From contig OY759225.1 in NCBI GenBank assembly GCA_963662175.1, positions 19,579,601-19,643,600 on the forward strand: a stretch of DNA of 64,000 bases, in the 5' to 3' direction. The notes below the pieces were generated by a model. It searched no databases, was not told the origin of the DNA, and was given only the letters and a program-made list of their open reading frames with translations. Made by a program: the position numbers and the translations under genes. Of the stretch, positions 38,901-50,100 are shown piece by piece (the first letter of the stretch is position 1; each line of letters starts with the position of its first letter). The stretch comes from Aradus depressus. Its lineage: Eukaryota > Arthropoda > Insecta > Hemiptera > Aradidae.

Positions 38901-41055
38901 CAGATGAGGCTACATGAATGGTATTGAACTTTGAACCCTATTCAGATCCTAATCCCTTATACCAATTGCAGGTGTTTCTTTCTTTGTCCTGCAGTTTTTT
39001 TATTATAACTTTTAAACAAAGCATTTGCGGACCTATGTTTATAGGAACTTTTTTGTTCAGAATTAAATTTACTATAAGATCTCTTAGTATCGCCCTCTCG
39101 ACTTGTTACACCCTATAATGAATTTATCTTCACAAAATTTAGAATTAGGATTTAGGAGCCCTTTTGTAAGTCAACTATTGAATATTAGCTCAAACGGTCA
39201 ACTAGTTTTGGAGGGGGAGCGAAAAGTTAATAGATTAATTTGTTTGGGGGAAGTACATTGCCGGTGATTCACCGATCACTTTTCTTATTTCTCATGACTC
39301 ATGCCCCGGCTCTAACTACGAGGTCATATCGCCTACTACGAAAGCGACGAAAGAGCTAGACATGAGTCTGACTATAAGAGTCTTAAATTTTGCCTACCCT
39401 AAATTTTTTTTCACCTATTGTAGGTGAAAAAAAATTTAGGGTAACTGTAACAGTAGGGGTCTTTAACGAACACCTGAGTAATGTGCTCAAGGTTTTTCAC
39501 CTTCCAGATAAAAAACCTAAGGGCCTCGGCCGGGATTCGAGCCCGCAATCTTGATCTCAGTAAGCAAGTACGCTACCTCTAGATTTAGGGGACTAACAGT
39601 TGTGAAGGAAATTTTGAAATCCAAGACCCAGAAATTGACCACTCTCAGAAACGATCACAAAGCTTCCTACATCCTTTTTACGCCCAAGGCAGGAAAATAA
39701 TGAGTGCATTTTTAATTTTTTATACATAATTTACCTACGCATAAATTTTTTTGTTACATGAAGGACATAACAGGTTATTTAAATCCGTAAAATGTGAAGG
39801 TTAGCAAATTCCTGGATTATATAAAAGTTACACTTTTTTTCTAACTTTATATCGTCCAAATTCTTTATTGTTACGCAACGTTATTTTTATATAAACATTA
39901 AAAATTATTAGTTGTGGTGGGTAACATTCTTGGGAAGCTTATCTCAAGGAGAGGGTTGCGCGGGACTAAGATAAGCGGGGGGAGAAGTTGCCGCGCCCCC
40001 GCCCCCTGTCAGGGGTATGCATTCTTACTCGTTCCCCCCAAAATACTAATATATATATATATATATATTTTTTTTTTTTAATAATTGCCTATTTTGGGCA
40101 CAAAATATGGAATTAATTAAATGAAAAATAATCTTTATTCTGGGACATACGTTTTTTTAAAGAATAATAACATAAGAAATAAACAAAAGAATACAAGTAT
40201 CTACCAATTGAGACAGAATATAGAAAAAAAAACCTCTAGGAATTAATTAAAGAAATATTAAATGTTAAGAGGGCGCCGGTAGCTCAGTGGTATGCGTGCT
40301 TGCCTTCTGAGCTCAAGGTCGTGGGTTCGAAACCCGACCGAGGCCCTTAGTTTATTTTATCTGGGAGGTGAAATAAACTTAAGCACGCCGTCCTTCGGAT
40401 GGAACGTTAAGCGATGGTCCCGAGCTTGTACGATGTCAGGTACTCGTTAAAGACCCCTATCCTAGGTGAATAAAAATTTAGGGTAGGCAAAATTTAGGAC
40501 TCCCACAGTAGAGTCGGGCTCATGTCCACCAGAGTGACGTAAGAGCTCTCAGGTAGTAGGCGATATGACCTCGTAGTTAAAGCCCGGGCATGAGTCATAA
40601 AACCTAACCTAACCTATTAAATGTTAATGACAGGCAATGATTAAAACAATAAAAATAAACTAGTGAAAAAAAAAAAATAAAATAAATAAAAAAACAAAGT
40701 AAGAATAAATAATATTCTAAAAAAAAAAACAATAATGAGTTATATATGAATTATAAAAAAAATGAGAGAAAAAATAGATAATTAGTTATTATGACTCATG
40801 CCCGGGCTTTAACTACAAGGTCACATCGCGTACTACCAGAGCGCTCTATCGTCACTCTGGTGGACATGAGCCCGACGCTACTATGAGAGACCTAAATTTT
40901 GCCTACCCTAAATTTTTATTCACCTAGGGTAGGGGATCTTTCACGAGTGACATCGTAGGTCGGCGTGCTTAAGTTTATTTTACCTCCCAGATAAAATAAA
41001 CTAAGGGCCTTTCCCGGGTTTCTTAACTTCGATTTTGAGCTCATAAGCTACGGGC

Positions 41056-41116
<61 letters not shown>

Positions 41117-44100
41117 GTGTTAATAAGTGATAACCAAATTATGTTCCAACTGGGCTGATGAAACAGAAGAGTAACAATCTGTCCAGTGGAGAGAGAGACT
41201 TATAGGAAGACGAGAACTATCACATAGGAGCCAGCCTTAGGAATCAGAGGTTTGCTGAGTTAGGAGATAATGGAAAAGTGGGGACTTAAATGAAAGGAGA
41301 GTAGGAGCATGGCGAATAATTTTTTTGGCTTCTTGGAAGAACGAAATCTTGTTAATTGTTTTGAAAAATTAAAACACCATATTATGAATTTCTGTGAGGA
41401 ACTCATTCATTCTATGAAACATGGAGTAGAAATTAGACGTTATATTATATTAGACTTGATACTAACAGCCTGTACAATGTCAGGTACTCGTTAAAACTTT
41501 GCCATAATATAGAATAGAAAACATTTAGAACTCCCATAATAGAATAGATAATTAAAATGCACAATTTCTTTGTCAAACTTCACTATATATTCTCAAATAC
41601 TCAACTAGTTTCGCCGTGTTAAGGCATTATCAAGAGTCACTTACAAACGGTTTGTAAGTGACTCTTGATAATGCCTTAACACGGCGAAACTAGTTGAGTA
41701 TTTGAGAATATATAGTGAAGTTTGACAAAGAAATTGTGCATTTTAATTATCTATTCCTAGAATGGAGCTTCACAAAGTAAATCTGGAAACCATAAATTAT
41801 CCCATAATAGAGTCGGGCTATGAGTCATAATTTGTTCCATGTTTCTCTGTTCTGTTTGTAATGTGTAACAGTACTATTTAAGAAATAACACTCATTTTTA
41901 CTTTTGTTCTTGTTTTATTTTTATTTTATTTTAATCAAGAAGTAACAGTTATACTTAAGAAATAATTTAATTTAATTTAGGAACATTCGATATTACCTTT
42001 TCTGATTTCTTCTGTTGGAAGAGCAGTAGACTCAAAACCTCCAAAAGGAGAGGCTTTTGTTCTAAAAGAATGTCAATAAAGATATTTTATATATATTTTT
42101 TTTTTTTATTATGAGTCATAATAACTAACTATGAGGTCATATTGCCTATTACCAGAGCATAGTTGATGAGCCCGACTCTACTGTGGGAGTCCTAAATGTT
42201 GCCTATCCTAAATTTTTATTCTTCTAGGGTAGGGGGTCTTTATCGAGTACCTGACATCGTTGAGGTTCGGGACCATCGCTTAACGTCCCATTCGAAGATT
42301 TACCTCCCAGATAAATTAAACTAAGGGCCTCGGCCGGGTTATGAACCCATTATCTTTTGCTGAAGCAAGCATGGGAGAAGTCAAATGGTGAACAATGATT
42401 CTTTGGTGACAAACACCAATTTTTTGAGACAATAGCTGTGTTGAGGGTATCTTCAGTGGCCAGCCGACTGAGTGGCCAGCGGAGATATTTAGGAAAATAG
42501 GAAGCTTCAGGCATGAGTGGCCAGTTTCAATACCTTTCGTGCCTCCCTTCGATATCACAACATTGTTATGGTAATACCAATACAATAGTATTGTACACAA
42601 TCCACTTATAAATATGAGACAATAAGCCCAGCTATAAATGGTATAGGGACAGTTACTTAATCGGTCAGAAAATCTTGTGTCTGTGAACACAACTCCCGTT
42701 AGAATGAATGTATCGTCATGAAATTTTATATATTTGACCAGAACACTTATTGATTTTCTGCCAAATCGGCTAAAGGGAAGAGGAGGGGAACGGGGGGGGG
42801 GGGGGGGATTAGGTTGGTTAGGTTAGGTTTTATGACTCATGCCCAGGCTTTAACTACGAGGTCATATCGCCTACTACCAGAGCGCTCTTTCGTCACTCTG
42901 GTGGACATGAGCCCGACTCTACTGTGGGAGTCCTAAATTTTGCCTACCCTAAATTTTTATTCATCTAGGGTAGGGGTCTTTAACGAGTACCTGACATCGT
43001 ACAGGCTCGGGACCATCGCTTAACGTCCCATCCGAAGGACGGCGTGCTTAAGTTTATTTTACCTCCCAGGTAAAATAAACTAAGGGCCTCGGTCGGTTTA
43101 CGAACCCACGATATTGAGCTCAGAAGACAAGCACGCATACCATTGAGCTACCGGCGCCCTCTAAGGGGGGGGATTAGGGAGGCTTAACACAATAAACTCT
43201 AATAAATTTGATATTTAAATTTAAAACCTAATAAATACGACACATATTAATTTTCTAAGAAATCGGTATAGGTATATATTTTTTTCTTTTGTGACTCTTC
43301 GGGCCCGGGTGGCTTTAATTAAAAAGTCATACCGTCTCTTTCATTGCTCTAGTGGGCATGATGATTATTTTACCTATAAAAAAACACCTAAGTGCCCTGC
43401 CGGGCTTCGAACCCGCTATATTGAGTTCAGTAAGCAAGCAGGCTACCTTTGAGCAGAAAAATGAGGGCGCCAGTCATTTTTCTCTATTCAGCATAAAAAT
43501 AGTACATTCAGAAATGTTTTGCCATAATCTCAAATAAATATAGATTATTTGTTAGTATAATAATAATAACAATAATAATAAAAAATATAATTTTGACTGA
43601 TTTCGAACTAACTTTATTAAACTAACTTTATTAAACTAACTTTATTCACCATAATAATAATAGTAATAATAATGTATTACCTACGTCATAAGAATATACA
43701 TATTAAGATAGGTAGCTTACAAATTAGATACATAAATAGTTATTAACTATTTGAGTCTGATATGTAATTAGTAATAACAGTAGTAAAAAAAATAAAATGA
43801 AATAAATAAAAAATGAATAAATAAATACTTGAAAATATGTGAGTACAAAAATATTAATACCTACAAATAAATTAAATGAATTAAAGATTTTTTTTTATTT
43901 GTCATTAGCAATACCTCTATAATGGTGGTATTTAGTTATTTACCCGCAACCATGGTGAGATCATGCGGCCAAGGTCCTACGCTCTAGCCCGCACCATGGC
44001 CCCCTTAATTAAAATTAAGATTTATATTATTTATAACTCTTCAGGAATCAGAGGTAATTTTAACTAATGTTTCTTCAATTAATTAATGATCACACATTGG

Positions 44101-47100
44101 AGAGCTCCTTAAGTGAATTATGATCAAAAAAAATTCAAGTAAGTTTTCGCTCTCTCTCTTTCTGAACTAATAAACAGTGGAACTGCTCAATTACTAAACT
44201 TTGCGTTGATATATTCATTACATCGATACTTATGAAGGTTTTTTTGTCGAGTCTACCTTAATCTCCTTCTTTCCTTCGACTGATTTTGCTGAAAATTGAT
44301 AGGTGTTATCCTTATTGGATCCTGGATCCACATATGAAATTTCATATTGATACATTCATTACTTTGGCAGTTATTAGAGTTTTTATGTTAAGCCACTCCC
44401 CTAATTCCTCCTCCCTTTGTGCGATTTGGCTGAGTTGTATGCAATCTTTATAGAGCCAAAGTTGTCGCACTGGATTAGAGTTGCCAGACTCCTTTGGACA
44501 AGTAAGACGGATGGACGAGGACCTTATACTAAGGAGACTGGTGAATGTGACACCGGTGGGTAGGAGAAGAGTGGGACGACCCAGAAGAAGATGGCTGGAG
44601 ACCGTAAACAGAGACGCAAGACTGTTTGGTGCGGTGGGCTGGTGGAGACTGGCCCAGGACAGAGCTGCATGGGGACATTTCCAGGAGGAGGTCAAGGCTC
44701 TTGATGGGCTGTAGGGCCTATTATGATGTACTGATAACTTACTTAGGGGCTTCTAAATTTTGTGTCGATAAATTCGTTATTAGGGCTTTTGAATTGAGTC
44801 CTCTTCTCTTCTTCCGATTCCGCTGAAAATTAATACGTGTCGTCCGTATGGGTTTCTGCATTCACATATGAAATTTTGTGTTAATACATTCACTAATCCC
44901 AGTTGTTGGTTGGTTCTGTATTCACACATAAACTTTTATGATGATACATTCATTCTTTTGGAAGTTATCGTTTTCACAGACAGACAGACAGAATTTTTTT
45001 TTTCAGATTTGGAATCTAGAGGACGGAAAACATAAAATTCCGTTGAAAACTCCGCATCAAATTTTTGACCAACGAACATCTCGTATAGCTAGGGACTAAA
45101 AAACAAAAAACAGTAAGCAATTTATTAAATGCAAAAAGGAAGAAATGTTAAATATTGGTCTCATTTTTATTTATTTGTTTCAGTCTGCGTTCCCCAATGT
45201 TGTTGTTTCCCATTTAAATTTGGCCTTCCAATTTTATTGAAAATTGTCCCCTTCTCTTTGGGTTTGGTTCCGGTCCTCCAAATGAACCCATATAGGAGTG
45301 GCCGATCCGTCTCAAGGTTTTAACCGAATCGAAATGTAATTACAAAAATATATTTAATGTAGAACAAATTTTGTTATAAGGAAGTTAACATTTTTTTTTT
45401 TTAAATGACATTGGTTTTTGTCATCCTGTACAACAAGGATATACTCTTAGAATTGTAAGAGGAGACGTCCGCCTCTTTGGATTTAGAACTTTTACTTATA
45501 ATAATAATAGTTGTTGTGACTCTCATGCCCGGGCTTTAACAACGAGGTCATATTGCCTACTACCAGAGCGCTTTTTTGTCGCTCTGGTGGATAAACCTGA
45601 CTCTACTGTGGGAGACCTACATTTTTTTTACAGGCTCGGGAGCATTGCTTAACGTCCCACCCGAAGGATGGCTTGTTCAAGGTTTTTCACCTCCCTCGGC
45701 CGGGTTTCGAACCCGCGATCTTGAGCTCAGTAGGCAAGCACACTACCTTTCAGCTACCTGCGCCCTCTCTATATATATAATATATAATAATATTTATTTC
45801 CGTTAAATCATAAAATGTTAATCAGATATGTCATACAAATGGGTACTCCACAAATAGCTTATCATATATATAAAGCTGAAAATGTCTGTGCGTTGTACCG
45901 CTATAACTCACGAACGGCTTGATGGATTTCATTAATTTTTTTTTTAATTTGTTCGTCATCGTCTGTGGAAGGTTATAGGCGTATTAGTACCTCAATATCT
46001 GGTCCATCCCAGCATCCACCCACGCAATCTTTGTAACTCAAAAACCACTGCAATGATTAATGAGGAATCTTTTTGAATAGATAAGTTTTATCTACCGGAA
46101 GGTTAAGGTCTATTTTTTAATCAACCCCTGGTCCATCCCAGCATCCACTCACGCAATCTTTGTAACTCGAAAACCATTGCAACGATTAATGAGAAAGCTT
46201 TTTGAATAAATTAGTTTTAGCTCCAAAGCTAGCGTTACTACAGTTGAAGGACTATAAGCCTTATTCCGTATGAATAATTGAAAATTATAACATCATGAAT
46301 GTACTGTCGAGGAACTGAATAGCCTTATAGGAGATATTGGGAGAAAAGTCAAAGTTCCCCGGGCAACGCCGGGTATTACTGCTAGTATAGTATATACATC
46401 AACCTTTATTAAATCTTAGAATAGAAAAGCATATGTGTTGGGTTTGGGTACAGGTTAATGAGAACTTAGATTAGAGCAACAGATATATTTATTTGGTCAA
46501 CACCCTTATTACAAAACCGCGTGGTAACGAACACAAAGTCAGTTGTTCAATAATAAGTCCCATACCGCGTGGGAACTACACAAGTCACTCACTTACTGTG
46601 CTTGGTAACAGACGACTCACTTTATACCCGCGTGGTAATAACCAACTCACTTCCGCATGGTAACTAACGACTCACCTTATACCCGCGTGGTAATAACCAA
46701 CTCACTTCCGCATGGTAACTAACGACTCACCTTATACCCGCGTGGTAATAAGGGAGAATCCATTCCGCACACCGCGTGCTGGCTCGACCCAGACTCTCAG
46801 TCCACCCCGCGTGGCGACCAACTGGTCCCTCTCGTTGTTAAGAGACGACTGACTTGTAGTTCAATGAATCACACAAGTCACTCACCACAGGTCGTTCAAG
46901 GAACACACCGCAGGTATCGATTCTCGGCGTGTTCCCGAATTCACCCGCTCTGGCTTCCCCTCGCGCGACCCAACATCCCGCCCCCCATGAAGGCTGGGCT
47001 TCATTATTGCGTTGGGAGCGGGCATAGTCGCGAAAGCGGTCTGCGCACGACCCCGGCGGTCGTTAGCGAATGGTGTGCGAGTGGTGATCTCAGCGCCGCG

Positions 47101-50100
47101 TGTAGTGGAAGGCGGCTGTCCGAGCCGACTTTTGCGTCCAGGCATACGATGAGTAGGCCAATTGGTGCGTTGAGGTCGTGGGTTGCAGGCTTCATCCAAA
47201 GAGGCTGGAGGCGCTGAAGTCGCGGGTCTCGGCTCAGTTTGCGCAGAAGAGGCGTCGCAGGTGGATTCGTTCGCGGTAGCGGGAGGTGCAGTCTTCTCAG
47301 CAGCAGAAGATCTACGGCGTCGGCGCTGGTGCCGCGGGGTCTTGTTTTTTCTAAGTCGACTAATTTGACTTTCTTCGCGACATTTTTCAAATGAAAATAA
47401 TAAAATGGACTGTATGTACTTGCGTTAATCCGGCCCGGTAAAAACCATGTTGGGTTTGGGTACAGGTTAATGAGAACTTAGAGTAGAGCAACAGATATAT
47501 TTATTTGGTCAACACCCTTATTACAAAACCGCGTGGTAACGAACACAAAGTCAGTTGTTCAATAATAAGTCCCATACCGCGTGGGAACTACACAAGTCAC
47601 TCACTTACTGTGCTTGGTAACAGAAGACTCACTTTATACCCGCGTGGTAATAACCAACTCACTTCCGCATGGTAACTAACGACTCACCTTATACCCGCGT
47701 GGTAATAAGGACGAATCCATTCCGCACACCGCGTGCTGGCTCGACCCAGACTCTCAGTCCACCCCGCGTGGCGACTAACTAGTTCCTCTCGTTGTTAAGA
47801 GACGACTGACTTGTAGTTCAATGAATCACACAAGTCACTCACCACAGGTCGTTCAAGGAACACACCGCAGGTATCGATTCTCGGCGTGTTCCCGAATTCA
47901 CCCGCTCTGGCTTCCCCTCGCGCGACCCAACAATATGAGAAGCATTTTTTTAAATAAATAATGAAAAATATGTGAATATTAAATTTCTAATACAGTAGGT
48001 ACTATTTATATTTTAATTATAAATATTTTATATTTATATTTTTTTAGATAAATCAAAAATAAAATGGTTAAAATAAAAATGAGAGAAGTGATGCTGTGAT
48101 AAATATATTATATAAGAATTTTAGAATACAAACATATACGAGATGAATAACAATATTAATAAATAAATAATAGAAGACAATTAAAACCAAATTCCTAATA
48201 GAATAGGACTATTTGTATTTTTAATTATATATATATTCATATTTCCCTTCTTCAGTTCACAAAGAAAAAATAAAAGAGGGAAACATACAAAAAAAACATA
48301 TATATTTAAATAAATTAACAAATATCATTAAGTAAATGGTGTACTTATAACTAAACAAATTAATGATTATAATAAAAATATTAGACAAAAGTAATTCGAT
48401 AGAAATTATAGGATATTGGTGGAGAATTATCGTTATTTTTTCCTTTCTCCGGAATTCTATTTTTTACCTGAGAAATAGGCTTTCATCCATTCATTCTTCG
48501 TTCAAAAAAGGAATGGCTTTTTTTTTTGTTTTTTTTCTGAAAAAAATAAATATATTTATGGGTATGTCCCATTTTTTAAATTTACAATTTGATTAAAGTT
48601 AGTGTACTGATTTGCAAGTTGAAATCTACTTCTGAAGGTAGACCAATGAATTGACTATTAAACCAGAGGTTGTCTTCCCATAATAATAAATTTATTTCCG
48701 TTAAACCAATACATGGTAATAGGATACGTCAAAAGAATTTATACATTAAGATAGCTTATAAATTAGATTTATAACTACTTGAGTCTAACACACCTATGAT
48801 TAGTAGTAATAACAAAACTATTAAAAAAATTAAATGAAATTAATAAAAACTGTACAAATAAATACTTAAAAATATATGATTACATAAACAAAATTAATAC
48901 AAGATACGTTTATAATAAGTAGACACATTTTTCAATTTAATAAAAATTAAGATAACTATTTTTCAAAAAAAAACTCTTGGGAAGTGTTTTTATTCAAACT
49001 ATGTTTCGGGACGCTCTTAGGTCCCATCATCAGGTCCCAATGTGCGAAATATAGAAAAGAAAGAAAACATAATAGTTTACCACTGACCTATTAATTTATA
49101 TATTAATTGTTTAATTATTACTAATTGTATCACCATGTTATGATTTAACGGAAATTAATTTTGTTATTATATATGATCATGTATCTCTTCTATCCTTGAA
49201 GTTCACTCCACTAATGATGAAGACTCCGACGTTCCAGTGAGAGGCGTTGTAGTTCTCTAGTCCAAGGTTGACTAAGTCTTGGCAGTAATCCCAGTCCATT
49301 TCAACATGTAATAAAAAATAGAAAATTAAAAATGTATTCCATATTATATAATAACAAGGAAATTGCCAATAAATATATGTCGTAACTGTAAGGAAGCCCC
49401 CCTACCCCTTGGAAATATAATATTTATTTAAAAAGATAAATTATGACAAGTCTTTAAATTAATAAAAAATATATAAATAAATAAAGTTTTAATCGGTCAG
49501 AAATTCAATGTTGTTTTCACAGGAATTACTTTTTTTCCGACACTTTGTATTCAAAAATTAATAAAAAATATCCTGTGTCAGAGTCTATGAACACAACTCT
49601 TGATAGAATTTATCGATACGAAATTTTATAGATCATAGGTTGTATAATAAACTATAGTCTGACCTCTCACAGATTTTATTAATTTACTAGCCGGCTTTCC
49701 AGGTTGCCCTCATCATTTGCCTGACATGACACACACAAGACTGCCTGCCTGTCTTATAAAATAATATTGAAAAGAACATAATTTAAAATGATTGAATAAA
49801 TAAGAGATTTAAAAAAAAAAATTAAAATAAACGTATATAAAAAACTTTCTAACAACAATTCAACAATTTAAAATTTCATGGATGGGGACAGATATGTTAT
49901 TCCTGTTCCGAGTCACAACTCTGTGATGATCTCCCCATCCATGAAATTTTAAATTGACGAATTGTTGTTAGATAGTTTTTTTTGTATTTTTTATATACGT
50001 TTATTTAAATTTTTTTCAACTTTTATTTATTGAAACATTTTAAATTATGTACAAGCTAGAATTAACAAAATGTGTGAGTTGATTTTACAACCTGTGAAAT

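Larger units (their letters stand above)
46436..47932 (-). mobile_element. TRIM-type miniature LTR retrotransposon
   Basis: Two LTRs (46436-46975, 47448-47932) start TGTTGGG and end CCCAACA, and the whole is flanked by ATATG (46431-46435 and 47933-47937). Orientation is minus. Next to LTR2, the minus strand continues TGGTTTTTACCGGGCCGG, a primer-binding-site-like TGG start; next to LTR1 lies the purine tract GGGGGGCGGGA. The internal region is only 472 bp, so no pol is encoded. Confidence 0.95.

Noticed and set aside
42316..42690. 124-codon minus-strand frame
   Set aside because: Joins SINE, unassigned and HR sequence; no domain and no codon signal.
46864..47217. 117-codon plus-strand frame inside the TRIM
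   Set aside because: It spans LTR and internal sequence in the antisense direction to the primer-binding site; no similarity recognised.
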